Positions 50,601-58,285 of a stretch of 64,000 nt of DNA are shown here, one piece after another. Below the pieces are notes generated by a model that ran no database searches, was not told the DNA's origin, and was given only the letters and a program-made list of their open reading frames with translations. Origin of the DNA: Metellina segmentata (lineage: Eukaryota > Arthropoda > Arachnida > Araneae > Tetragnathidae); assembly GCA_947359465.1 (NCBI GenBank), contig OX375880.1:12346120-12410119 (forward strand). Direction: 5' to 3'. Made by a program: the position numbers and the translations under genes. Each line of letters begins with the position of its first letter. The stretch's first letter is position 1.

Positions 50601-53600
50601 ACTGCAAATGAAGTACCTGCTATTAAACAAGCACCGTCAGAAGTGAACAGCACTCATGAAGCAAACCCCGATTTTGTTTACTTGAAGAACGCTCAAAGTA
50701 AGAATTTAAGTGGTTGAAATCAAATTACAGACTATTCTAAAGTGAAATATTAAAGGCTGAGCATTGCAGATTTTCTCCTTTTATTATTGGAAATAATGAA
50801 ATTACATAAAATCCTGTTTGATTGTAAAAACGTTGCCATCATCAAGTTGGTGACTGACGTTCCTTTTTTAGAAAGGTGGCAAGTTTATCTCTAATATTAT
50901 AAAAGGAAGTGTTTGTTTGTTTCTTGCACGCAACAAATCCATGGAACTTAAAGTAGTTTTGATTTGGCACACAGGTAGTCCGAATTGTTTGCTATTTTAG
51001 GGTAGCGGCGAATTTTAAAATTCAGTCTAGAACATTTGAAAATGAATTTAATAGTTTTCTCAATGTTCTTTCTGCTTTTGGAAATGATAAAGCATAAAAA
51101 TTTAGACTTTTCACCCCCTCGTCACTATTGACGTCAGCCTTTGGAACCATGCCAATTTTTTTCACCTACCATCTTGAATGGGAGCGAACAGATTCAAATA
51201 ACCTTCGTTTGGTTCGAGATTCATTCATTTCAATTTCCTGAGAAACAGATTCGAGTATGAAACAAAAGAAATTATTAAAGTTATCACTGACGTTCTTCTG
51301 TGCTTTTTTCTATCTCAGCGATCGTTAAAGAAAGAATCTTAAATGAAAATTTTAACCGATTTTAAATCTTAATCACTTTTGTGGAAAATTTTACACTAGA
51401 TAGATATTTTATATGTTTTTCTTTAAATAAATAATTTATCAATTAAATATATTATTTAATTGCCACGGGCAATGTGATCCCCATGAAAAGAACTGTCACT
51501 GGCAACTCCATTATGGCTGTTATCCAATAGGCTACAAATTCACAAACCAAATGGGAATCCGTGATGGCTACGAATTCCCATTTGGTTTGTGAAGCAAACA
51601 AACTCCACAGGCAATGCTGTTATCCAATAGGCTACGAATTCCCAATTGGTTTGCAAAGCAAACCCATAACCCTACAAAAGCAACTGGCACGGGCTAGCCA
51701 CACAGTGGCTAGTTGTACAGTAAACTTGGCAAAACATACACATATTCCTGCTGTTACACTTGTAAGAATCTGTGTATGTCAGGTGCACATAAACACACAT
51801 GCTTGTTATGGCTTGACCATTTTTTGAACTTTTCAGATATAACTTGCATTTTACAGAACAGAATTCTTGTGACATTGCATCACTGTAGTGTCTGGTTGAG
51901 GGGACATATCTTCTACAACATTTTTAGATGACAACTTAACAATGTCTGAAGCATTTTCGGGCGTCGCCATTTTTTATCATTGCCCGATCTTGTCTCAATG
52001 TCCTCTGTGGTCTGCATTGCCACCCAAGATTCCTTGAGCACTCACAGGGGTAGGGCAATACTGCCCGTTTTCAGAAACTGTCCTTGAGCTTTGATCAGTA
52101 GGCTTAAAAGAGAAAAATTAACTACTGTTCACTTTGTGAAGCGACGTAAATGAGTTCTATCCCAGGAAATTCACATGAATATGCCACTGTGCTGTCATTT
52201 TACTATGTGCAAAAAGATTATTTTTTAGAATTGAATTGAAACAATCCATGTGGAATGAAAAGTAATTTAATAAATTTGAATTTTTATACTTCATATTTTC
52301 AGCAACAGATGCGTTGGATGCTGTACATTCTACCGAAAAGGAAATTATCCGCAGACGTTCAGTTGAGTCGGATTCTGGTAGCTTAAGACACGCACTAAGT
52401 AAGAATTTCATTTGTTAGAATCTAGTGTGTATTTATCTGTGTGTAGTATGATTGCTATGTAGATAATGCTACTTTTTATTTCTGGTTACTATAGTTATTT
52501 CACTATGTGCAAAAAGATTGTTACGTTTTAAAATTTCGATTAAAAGAATTTACTAAATTTGAAATCTTTATTTCAGAGTCAGCTACATATCCATTGAATT
52601 ATGGTATGAATGTTGTACCTTGTACTGAAGAGGAAGTAAAGCATACACTATGTAAGAATTTTTGTTAAATACTTTCCAAGAAATTCAGGGTATAGCTTTT
52701 ATGTAACGAAGTTTTTGTAGTAATGCTTTTGGCATGCACTTTGTAAGCGAGTTGTGGAAGGCAAAAGCAACCCTATTTTATTGGGATTATGACAATCTTG
52801 TGATTATTTAAATCTTTTAATTAAATTTTCATATCATTATCTTTTTGATTTTGCCATCTCTAAATAACTATTTTGCTAAAATTACTGTGGCTTTTTTTTT
52901 ATAACATTCATATCATGTAGCCTGGTTCTATTAGACTTAACTAATAAGTTATTTAACTTGGATAAAAACTTCTATAAAAATAGTATATAAAGTTAAGATC
53001 ACATAAACTTAAATTAGTTGTGTGGATTTTTTCTATTTTAAAATTATTTTCGTCAATTCTTTAAATTGTTTTCTGTTAAGCCTAAAACAATGTTGTTTTC
53101 TAAGAAATTCTTCCCTGGGCGACATAAAAGTCTACTTCAAAAGTGTGCCCGATTCAGTTGTTGGTCTTAATTACAGAAATCGAAGTCACAGCCATGTATT
53201 GTGTTTGCAGTCGTTGGAGCTTCGTAGGGGTGTAGTGTTGAATATTCATGAGTTGAATGCAGAGAAATATCAGGGAAGAACAATCTTTTAATCTTTCTAT
53301 AAACTTAAAGACAAGTTGGACCTGGAAATATATCAGTACAATGTATCCTTCTGTGGTGTGTGAAACAGCTATGCTATCTTCTAAGGCAGTTTCAATGGCC
53401 AATCAACAAGGAAGTATCTATCTAGCATTACTAGAAATCATCCTGATCATCCAAAATTTCTGTACTCCGAAGCAATTATTCTTTTGATGTCCATGGGGTT
53501 GCTGGTAGTCAATCGAGTCATGTACGAAAGTAGACCGATTATTTTTGTCAACTCCTCCAAATCCAAATGTGTGCTAAGCTATAAAGTGTGGATAGGTCTG

Positions 53601-56377
53601 CACATGCATATCTCCAAAATGCCTCGCCATATCCAAAAATAGCACTTTTTCCGGTTGAAATGGCCGACAAGAAATGGCGTGGCATGATTCTTGTGTGGCT
53701 AATTGGACTGAACCTTTCACTTTCGGAGCACCCTCTGTTCAGCAGCTTATTGCCGCATCATAATTAGAACAATATTAAAATAAAGATTAATAACAATAGG
53801 GTGGGTGAATTTATGCAGAATTGCCTATCAAGGGGCAGAAAAAAACTTAAGTGCTAAATAAAAACCATTGACACCGCCCAGTCTCGTAAGATATAGAACC
53901 TCCCATCTAATGACTGCGACCGAAAGTGCTTAGGTTTAGGATCTTAAGTTTAGTCAGGGACGTATCCCGTAAATTGCTGCATGTTCGCACAGAAGAGCAT
54001 TAGCATTAAATACAAAAGAGAAGCAATTTGATTTAGGAGATAAATTATAAATTAAGTGTTGAAATTTAACTTTAAAAGTGTTACAATGAGTGGGTCTATC
54101 AAGTCTCGTGTAAGTAACATTGCAAAACAGTTCTTTGACTCCCTGAGATATTTTCACTGTTATCATGTTATTTATTATCATAATGCATTTTTATTGCTAT
54201 CATAATATTATTTAATGTGTGTTTACAATGATTTTCTATTTCTATTAGCAATGGAGCAATCTTTTGGAAAAACACCTGTACGTTCTCAACGAGTCAGAAA
54301 AGCCAAAGTTATGTCGGATTTCATTACCGACGAGATTGTTTTGAGTGATTCAGATGGTAGCTATTTTTCTCGTTCTCTTTAACACTTGTTTATAGATGGT
54401 TAATAGAAAACTTCTTAATTGATCTGTAACTGCTTCTGCTCAATGATACTCTAATCGAAGATGAAACATTTGAAGAAAGGGTGTAACATGATTGAGTTAC
54501 CTTGAAAATCATCCATCTTTTTTTCTATCATAGATCCAGAAATGGCATTAGAAGAGGAAGATTTGTCATATACTAAAATAATCAACAAAAGTAGTAGCGA
54601 TTGTGATCGTATCCATGATGAATTCCAAGTGACAAGGGGTAAGTTATTTGGGTTTACGAAAAAAATGTTTAATTGTGCAAGTTTTTAATTTGTTATTCAT
54701 TGATTATTTTATATAACTTTAATTGATGTGCAAATATTGCATAACTTTTGCTTTAAAATCACTTTAAGTATGGTGGGATTTGAATGTATTTTGTAAGAAA
54801 CGCAAAGTGCCAGTCCTTTTATTTTGAAGGACAAACACATTTATTAATCAATCAGCACAGAAGACGGTCGTCAACGGACAACGCTCACTGCCTTGTTGGC
54901 TCTCGGTGGTTGACTCCCATGGGTGAAATGTACCTGATGAGGGTAGAAATTCAAGCACACAACAGAGACGCTATACTAGAAAGGATGTGGGTGTTGCTCA
55001 TAACAGGGGTTATGCAACTAAGTCATTTTAAATTTTGGGGAAATAACAAGCCCTTCTTTACAAATGCACATTCTAACTTTAAAATATATTTAACACTGTA
55101 GTAGACACTCTTGAACATGACACCAGCTTAACTTGGCACTCTAATGAAAATGAGAAATGTTTTTGCTTGTATTAATGTTAAATAGAAATTTTGTATTTGA
55201 AATTTTTAGAATTTTATTGACCTTAACCTTTTGACTGCAACGAGACATATCACTGGCTTGACTTTCCGTGTTTCCCTGAGTTTACATAGAGTCCCAGAGA
55301 TTGATGGAGCAGGGCTTTGAACAAAATAACTGACCCTCTTGAGTCCAGGCGCTGACGCAAATGGGGGTGATAAATAATCATTTATCAGGGGGACGGCTGT
55401 AGTCTAAAGGTTAACTTGGAAGAATCCAGAATTATATTACTGGTGGAAAGGCCAACTTTTCTGCCAAGAATAGGAATAGCAATTGAGAAGTGTTTCAAGA
55501 AACACCAATTAAATTTCCTTTTGTTATTACATACATGTACTCTTTCTGGATCATTTCTTTTAATTTAATATCTTTTGCAGTTGGTAACGTCCAAGCTACA
55601 GGTTACACAGAACTCCCTGGCAAACTTCCAAAGTGTAACCATGTGTGGGGAACAGCAATGGAACAGAGAACACCTGAAGATTTAGAAGTCGTGTGTTTGT
55701 CCGTGAAAGGCAGTAAAAATGTCGGCAATGTCGTCGAGCTGCCGAAGTCGTGTTGCAAAAACACGAGCAACGATAACTTCCTCACTGATGCTGCCATCAG
55801 CGAGGTCGTCACCTCTGAGGCGGTGAAGCGGCGAGTGAAGCGGAAAGCTGCACCGAACGTCAGGAGGGGAGTCAAGCGTCTGTGGTTCGAAATGAGCCGA
55901 CAGCAAAGCAGGTGTCCCTCGTTCTCCAACTTCACTCCAGTGGAAGAGGGCGTCGTGCCGCCGAAATACACATACTCTAAACAAAACAGGACGCTGGCAC
56001 AGAAGGACGATGTTCCGGTTTCTTCTGCGGCGCTGCAATCCCAGGCGACTGCTCCCACAACTGTGCCCGTCAGTCTCTTGAAACGGACACAATATGCTGC
56101 CGAAGTTCCTGATAAACACACCCTGCCTTTCAACGAACACTCTTCCGAAATGACATGCCAGGCACCACTTCAAATGGACACAAAATTCCCCTCTAATAGG
56201 ACTCAGTGCATAGTCCCTTCTCTCAAGTCACCCCCACAGACACAACAGAATGAGTATCAGAGATCTGCGCCCGTTTACGGCGACGACCAGTCTCCGGTGA
56301 TGATTTTCACAAAGTCGTTGAATAACGAAAACATCCTTCATCTGTTTGTCGTTAAAAATCCAGCCGATAACTCCTAG
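20678..56377 (+). CDS. BDP1: BDP1, B'' subunit of RNA polymerase III initiation factor TFIIIB
   Basis: BDP1 joins TBP and BRF in TFIIIB, which places Pol III at tRNA, 5S and U6 genes in the nucleus. Twenty coding exons join in frame: 20678-20862, 23676-23801, 25087-25215, 27142-27268, 31604-31710, 31796-31843, 39742-39965, 40529-40638, 43106-43160, 43410-43508 (or -43520), 45627-45695, 45973-46038, 46173-46256, 49618-49716, 50584-50697, 52303-52398, 52577-52651, 54249-54356, 54534-54638 and 55581-56377. The product is about 940 residues (944 with the other exon 10 donor). Family marks are MTMIDLIYYNPSGTPM in exon 5 (human has MTMRDFIYYLPDNNPM), VIINEKGEIIIDESSLVI and TTYSSFRKKTSKQWTNK in exon 7. 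Then comes the SANT/Myb-like domain (about 305-360; ALSLVGTDFALMENIF, LKFKREERQN) across exons 7-9. The rest is charged and probably disordered, with lysine-rich KKKKR and KKKRGRKKKEK stretches. The C-terminal exon alone gives 264 residues and is not recognised. An acceptor at 20570 suggests the 5' UTR is spliced. Human BDP1 is far longer, mainly through repeats absent here. The 35.7-kb span is due to transposon-filled introns. Confidence is very high for exons 5-9 and good for the others, which rest on splice signals and frame. Confidence 0.93.
20950..22580. repeat. BDP1 intron 1: unassigned repeat fragments
   Basis: The block aaagctatggtttcctaagaaagcggagctg at 21274-21305 recurs at about 26228-26258 in intron 3, so both belong to one dispersed family. 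Repeated attccgactttt motifs lie at 21031-21100. Nothing coding is supported. Confidence 0.4.
22600..22975 (+). repeat. SINE family A copy plus second tail
   Basis: A tRNA-like head with a B-box-like gggttgcgagtttgaaac is followed by the body (ggtgccagctcattccttga, ctcaaaatgacaaggc) and tail (caatagccctttgtgttgct). A second tail (gatctttcccttcggaattg, caccaatagctaattctgtt) follows directly, a partial tandem arrangement. Confidence 0.75.
24099..24801. mobile_element. Non-autonomous hAT element
   Basis: A 703-bp element with inverted ends: the left begins TAGGGATGCACAACCT and the right is the inverse of TAGAGGTGCACAACCT. It is bounded by an exact 8-bp direct duplication TTCTAATT (24091-24098 and 24802-24809), diagnostic of hAT insertion. 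No transposase is encoded, so it would depend on an enzyme made elsewhere. It lies in BDP1 intron 2 with no exon disturbed. Confidence 0.88.
25430..25525 (+). repeat. tRNA-like SINE head (family B)
   Basis: Contains an A-box-like stretch (tgtctcagtgggcatgccaa) and a clear B box (aggttcgattcctccctgg) with tRNA-like spacing. It lies in BDP1 intron 3. It does not fold as an intact tRNA and lacks a terminator, so it is called a SINE fragment. Confidence 0.6.
25975..26406. mobile_element. Candidate MITE
   Basis: The left edge (tctccaactgttacgg) and right edge (aaacagttgggga, read inversely) form short inverted ends about 430 bp apart. The interior is more GC-rich than the intron and contains the tttcctaagaaagcggagc block also seen at 21.3 kb. 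No clear target duplication was found, so the superfamily is unassigned. Confidence 0.45.
26500..26785. repeat. Inverted pair of Helitron internal fragments
   Basis: Positions 26520-26600 carry the Helitron body block tgaaaatttcaacagatttg ... gaaaattttacacc in plus orientation. Positions 26690-26770 carry the same block inverted (tgatctggtgtataatttta ... atccgttgaaattttcact). The two face each other around an AT-rich spacer. Confidence 0.6.
27599..27627. repeat. Microsatellite, (ata)n-like
   Basis: Poly(A) running into about seven aat units within BDP1 intron 4. Confidence 0.85.
27628..29689. other. BDP1 intron 4, unassigned part
   Basis: No exon, gene or repeat recognised. The open frame near 29.0-29.3 kb has no family character. 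Confidence 0.4.
29690..29925 (+). repeat. tRNA-derived SINE family B copy
   Basis: The head has an A-box-like aaggctcagggggttgacac and a B box (tgttcgattcctccctgag). The body follows (cgtctgtgtcagtaaaactt), and the tail (gtttggcacggattgacca, ctagaaccataaaaac) matches the inverse copy at 6440-6640. Confidence 0.7.
29952..30357. mobile_element. Pogo/Tigger-like MITE
   Basis: The left end cagtacagagtccaaaatcc and the right end (inverse of aagtacagttcgaagtccca) are inverted and flanked by TA on both sides. The interior includes gcagttttttttatcc and gaacaccttgtttttc, shared with 30518-31515. Length about 406 bp, non-coding. Confidence 0.7.
30518..31515. mobile_element. Second pogo/Tigger-like MITE, with an insertion
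   Basis: It starts cagtacaatgtccaaaattc after TA and ends ttccggatttgggatgttgt then actg before TA. It shares its first 380 bases with the copy at 29952. Its greater length comes from foreign DNA at about 30905-31450 rich in ccttgaaaagtacttgaat-type repeats, another element nested inside. Confidence 0.65.
32611..35093 (-). mobile_element. Complete-ended hAT transposon nested in another element
   Basis: A 2,483-bp element with inverted ends (left CAGAGATGGGCAAACTTTTT, right the inverse of CAGGGATGGGCAAACTCCGG, followed inward by gcgggcc-type sequence). It is bounded by an exact 8-bp duplication CTATAGAC (32603-32610 and 35094-35101). It interrupts the older coding remnant on either side and carries its own transposase on the minus strand. 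Confidence 0.92.
32729..34531 (-). pseudogene. hAT transposase (GTF2IRD2-like group), broken
   Basis: Reading leftwards from an ATG at 34531 (MATKIRKVDSE), the protein has a BED-like zinc finger (CLICNE ... HFTSKH). Then comes the RNase H-like core: CSIAMDESTGINDTAQLVLF with the first catalytic aspartate, and ITTDGAPTMTGKQSGF with VVFLHCVIHEDAL. It ends with the C-terminal dimerisation motif (SAMFASFYICEQVFSTMN, RRRLTDEHLASFLRI). The order fits hAT transposases related to the domesticated vertebrate GTF2IRD2 C-terminus. A poly(A) run near 34450, a stop near 34126 and frame changes near 33828 and 33330 break it. Confidence 0.85.
36830..37520 (-). mobile_element. Helitron internal fragment
   Basis: Contains gggaattcgtaacctattgg, ctattggataacagccgtca, gtaaaatttcccgcaaattt and caaatccgttgaaattttta in the order of the inverted Helitron at 40941-41717. 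Both termini are missing. Confidence 0.65.
37845..37985 (-). repeat. tRNA-like SINE head (family B), inverted
   Basis: On the minus strand this reads an A-box-like ggtctagtagttgtggtgtt, then gattcctggttcgaatccgg containing a good B box. It is too long and unstructured for an intact tRNA. Confidence 0.6.
38369..38387. repeat. (TA)n microsatellite
   Basis: About nine TA units in BDP1 intron 6. Confidence 0.85.
38800..39115 (+). repeat. SINE family A copy with tRNA-like head
   Basis: The head has a B-box-like gggttgcaagttcaaatccg. The body gggctggtgcatgttaaatc, gatgccagctcaggtgtgac, ggttcaaaattaagtggta follows. The tail is shortened to ttcattgctctagtgcaatt. Confidence 0.75.
39116..39741. other. 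End of BDP1 intron 6
   Basis: No gene or repeat recognised before the acceptor at 39741. Confidence 0.4.
40941..41717 (-). mobile_element. Non-autonomous Helitron, complete ends
   Basis: On the minus strand the element begins TCTCTAATAATATAAAAGGA after a host A and ends gggcaacgcagtggCTAG before a host T. This is the TC...CTRR structure with insertion between A and T that defines Helitrons. It is 777 bp long with no Rep/helicase. Internal blocks include two copies of the ctattggataacannccatnatgga type. Confidence 0.82.
41718..42640. other. BDP1 intron 8, AT-rich
   Basis: Nothing coding or repetitive recognised. Confidence 0.4.
42640..42840 (-). mobile_element. Non-LTR retrotransposon, 3' tail
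   Basis: On the minus strand it encodes RDLRKNDYFNRVIDSWNALP then ENIVNSKGVYEFKTQ and a stop. The RV..WN.LP pattern is typical of the C-terminal end of LINE reverse-transcriptase ORFs. Its 3' UTR is shared with 10074-10228. It is 5'-truncated. Confidence 0.78.
43163..43356. repeat. 24-bp minisatellite, about 8 units, starting in the exon 9 splice donor
   Basis: The unit aaagtatattgtactgtttaccg/tt repeats about eight times with small changes at the same positions (gtac/gcac, cttac/tttac). The first unit begins inside the exon 9 donor (gtaagtatattg, from 43161), so the array looks derived from the intron's own 5' end. It is not a CRISPR: there are no spacers. Confidence 0.92.
43963..44247. repeat. 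Near-perfect inverted repeat, 140-bp arms, 5-nt loop
   Basis: Left arm 43963-44102 (starting cgtaatgcatagaagagaaa) and right arm 44108-44247 (ending tttctcttctatgcattacg) are reverse complements. One mismatch was noticed (aaag against aaaa beside catgttgaac). The centre reads caacaagg-ggtat-ccttgttg. It lies in BDP1 intron 10. It is not a coding frame, and no target duplication was seen. Confidence 0.93.
44330..44460 (+). repeat. SINE-like tail fragment
   Basis: cttgtttggctcagcttg, gcatggccaaatatgtac and gccaaccaaccaatactgg resemble the ttgtttggtgcagcatggcc ... caccaaccaacc segment at 57860-57930. Probably the 3' end of a family B-like SINE. Confidence 0.45.
44460..44850. repeat. Intronic direct repeat, copy 1
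   Basis: Shares ordered blocks with 52728-53130: gattatggcatcctcgtgat, atcattatctttttgatttc, tctaaataactttag, caaacttctat and cttggcgacataaaaatgca. Diverged, non-coding, same orientation. Confidence 0.6.
45341..45702 (+). repeat. BDP1: Tandem duplication unit 1, includes BDP1 exon 11
   Basis: Intron sequence beginning cactttccatttctgacagt, then the acceptor and exon 11 (DKKKKESPEQLDCVENLAID), then the donor gtaaactca. It is repeated immediately by 45703-46048. The two differ by small indels in an A-run and a few substitutions. Confidence 0.92.
45703..46048 (+). repeat. BDP1: Tandem duplication unit 2, includes BDP1 exon 12
   Basis: Second copy of the unit above, with exon 12 reading DKEKESPEQLDCVVNLAIDN. 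Exon 12 is 66 nt against 69 nt in exon 11, both phase 1-1, so both can be used in one transcript without a frame change. Confidence 0.92.
46295..46430 (+). repeat. SINE family A tail
   Basis: ggttcaaaattgcgaggtgt, tcctttcaggattgatcga and gccaatagcatgctgtgtat follow the family order. BDP1 intron 13. Confidence 0.6.
46471..48922. mobile_element. Candidate DNA transposon with gcatattt subterminal repeats, hosting a Helitron
   Basis: The left edge agctcggattttgcatatct and right edge (inverse of agctcggatccatatgcaaa) form imperfect inverted ends about 2.45 kb apart. Just inside both edges gcatatttgggg-type motifs recur, again inverted with respect to each other. No transposase was recognised and no target duplication could be matched, so superfamily and boundaries are uncertain. 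A Helitron occupies 47552-48466. Confidence 0.5.
47552..48466 (+). mobile_element. Non-autonomous Helitron
   Basis: Begins TCTCCAATATTATAAAAGGA after a host A, followed by gcttgtctgtctgtttctt. Internal blocks match 8647-9260 and 50888-51712. The end reads caggcacatgctagccacgcag, where the last gtggctag half of the terminal hairpin is lost. Confidence 0.72.
48923..49617. other. End of BDP1 intron 13
   Basis: AT-rich; nothing recognised. Confidence 0.4.
50163..50547 (+). repeat. Full-length tRNA-derived SINE with target-site duplication
   Basis: The head ccgcggtagctcagtcagaa carries an intact Pol III A box. A degraded B box (gggttctgtcctcgg) follows at tRNA spacing. The body includes the family A core ggctggtgcacgttaaatag but a different 3' half (ctgatcagggggttatcggc, gggaccttcctgtaaaacgg), ending ggcccgcacaacaaca. 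It is flanked by a 12-bp direct repeat ttttatgtcaca (50151-50162 and 50548-50559), as expected of LINE-driven insertion. It ends 36 bases before BDP1 exon 15 and so sits next to its acceptor. Confidence 0.88.
50888..51712 (+). mobile_element. Non-autonomous Helitron, complete ends
   Basis: Begins TCTCTAATATTATAAAAGGA after a host A and ends with the hairpin ctagccac-aca-gtggCTAG before a host T. It is 825 bp long with no helicase. Internal inverted-looking blocks (gctgttatccaataggctac, several times) match those of 40941-41717. Confidence 0.85.
52190..52651 (+). repeat. BDP1: Older tandem duplication around BDP1 exons 16 and 17
   Basis: The intron block tactatgtgcaaaaagatt occurs at about 52199 and again at about 52500. 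Each is followed by AT-rich intron, an acceptor and an exon (52303-52398; 52577-52651). The exon ends are weakly alike (TEKEI...RHAL against TEEEVKHTL) and both donors read gtaagaattt. This suggests a unit of about 300 bp duplicated long ago and since diverged. Confidence 0.6.
52728..53130. repeat. Intronic direct repeat, copy 2
   Basis: Second copy of the 44460-44850 sequence, with gattatgacaatcttgtgat, atcattatctttttgatttt, tctaaataactatttt, aaaacttctat and ctgggcgacataaaagtcta in the same order. BDP1 intron 17. Confidence 0.6.
53131..54248. other. BDP1 intron 17, remainder
   Basis: No exon or repeat family recognised. Open frames of 75-89 residues here lack splice or family support. Confidence 0.4.
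54639..55580. other. BDP1 intron 19
   Basis: An open frame at 54784-55101 overlaps a mildly GC-richer patch, but no domain or splice pair supports it as coding. Confidence 0.4.
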
Positions 56378-56549
56378 CAGTAGTCTTGTGGGGCACTGCA
56401 CACGGATGCTTGATAATTCATGCAAATGCTGAGCACTATATTCAGAGCTTTTAGAAATACTTGTAATAATAATCATATTTTAGGTTGTTGATGCGTCTGA
56501 ACTGTTTTCATAAATGAAATGATTTGCAGAAAATGTTTTGTGTTTTCAA

Positions 56550-56555
56550 AATAAA
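56550..56555 (+). terminator. BDP1: Likely BDP1 poly(A) signal
   Basis: AATAAA about 175 bases after the stop codon, followed by a GT-rich stretch (cttgtgtaagctgg). Other AATAAA sites further on cannot be excluded. Confidence 0.5.
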
Positions 56556-58035
56556 AACAATCTTGTGTAAGCTGGAGCAAATAAGGCCCCAATTTTTGAC
56601 AGTGTTGCATTGTATTTCTGTGACAAATATTGAATTAACGACTGAAATTAAAGAGATGGTATTTATAAAAGTGGGTCCCAAATAAGCAAGACAAGAATTT
56701 CTCTTCTTTCGCAAACCAGTGATAGATTTTCTCATTAACTATATGTGCAGAGTGACAACCCTGTTATTAAGATGGTTCCTGCAATCCCATGGTTTAAGAA
56801 GAGCTTTGCGTTTATTGTATCTTTTTAACATTTTGATCTTGGCATCAATCTAAACAAATTCTAAGGTTTGACTTAAAAACTTTTTAGCTGATCCTTTTTC
56901 GCCTATTAGTCTGAAATTTACAATATCTGGGCAGTGTTTTGCAAAGGTTTATCTTTGCCAGAATTGACTTAAATATTTCAAATGTAATTGATGCATTGCA
57001 AAGGGATTTATGTTTTAACTTACTTTTACTGCTAGGCACTAAATTTAACTTATTGTTCTTGATTAAGGATTGAGTAGGACACGAAGCTGTAAAATGAATT
57101 AGAAATAATACCTTTTCATTGCTACAAGTCTATATTGAAATAATGACTTTAAATACTTTGATTCCGATTTATTTTAACAAAAGGCATTTATTGTATTGAT
57201 GAGAATGGTCTAACACATGCGAAAAACATTAAAGTTAATAATCTATTTTCTTATTTTTACATAATTGTACTATATTTTGTCAAAGTTAGTGTGATGTGTT
57301 GTATCTTTTAGAATGAAAAAATTGTGATTGATTTTTAAATTAAATATCATATCCTCATCACCAAAGACACTGCATTGTACCAGTGGGATATGAGTCTTAA
57401 CCCTAGCTGTTTTGCATGTTCAAAACAGTCAAACTAACATTTGACTGCCAATTATAGTGGATTAAACAGAAGCATTTAAAATTCCATTACTGAATCAAGT
57501 GATATAATGCAATGTTTTGGACAAAATAATAGATAGAAAGTATTCAGTTTAAGTAAAGTTTTAATTTTTTCTCACTCTAAACCATAAATTATCTGAAACT
57601 AATTTTCAAAATAATTTTAAGTTAAAAGGGTCCTGTATTTTTCAATTACTAATTGTTTAAATTGTGGGTTTCCAAGAAATTAGAAACTGAATCCTGTAAT
57701 GCAAACCCCTTGTGGGCACCTTATACCTTCTTGCAATAAACACGGACATCACAACCTCGAAGTAGCCATAGTGATCTGTCCTCCCTTTAATTTTACCCTC
57801 GGCTGTTCTTTTTTTCTGTGTTTTTCCTTCCCCATAATTTTAATTTTAGTTTCTTTGTCATTTGTTTGGTGCAGCATGGCCAATATCTGGCCCTTGCACC
57901 ATCAAAATTTAATACACCAACCAACCTGCAATCTCTCAATATGATGTTTTAAAGAGTTTTCACGAGACAAAAAATTATGGGAAAAGAATTCATCATTCTG
58001 ATGAGAAAGAAATGAGGTGTCATCTACATATTCTG
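56556..58035. other. Intergenic, downstream of BDP1
   Basis: AT-rich. At 57860-57930 tttgtttggtgcagcatggc ... caccaaccaacc is a SINE-tail-like block shared with 44.4 kb. No gene seen. Confidence 0.4.
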
Positions 58036-58285
58036 GGTTGCAAATTCGAATTCAACCAGACCACAGTGTACAGAGGAGGCTTGTGCTTGTTAAATCTGCC
58101 GTGGCCTCAAATGTCCTCATGTTGGTGTGGTGTTGAAGTTTGGAGAAAGGTGTGACCTCGTTTGACCGTGGTTCAAAATTACGTGGTATTGTCCTCGGAT
58201 CTTTCACTTCTGGTTTGATCCCTGACCATTGCCGATAGCCCATTGTATGGCTCCAGTGCGATATGAATTTAAATACCTACCTTCC
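58036..58285 (+). repeat. SINE family A copy
   Basis: Head with ggttgcaaattcgaattcaa, body cttgtgcttgttaaatctgc and gtggttcaaaattacgtggt, tail gccgatagcccattgtatgg. The middle is shortened. Confidence 0.75.

Noticed and set aside
54784..55101. 105-residue open frame in BDP1 intron 19
   Set aside because: No splice pairing or domain, and exons 19 and 20 join in phase without it.
55603..56173. Long minus-strand open frames over BDP1 exon 20
   Set aside because: Shadow frames of the GC-richer coding exon on the plus strand.
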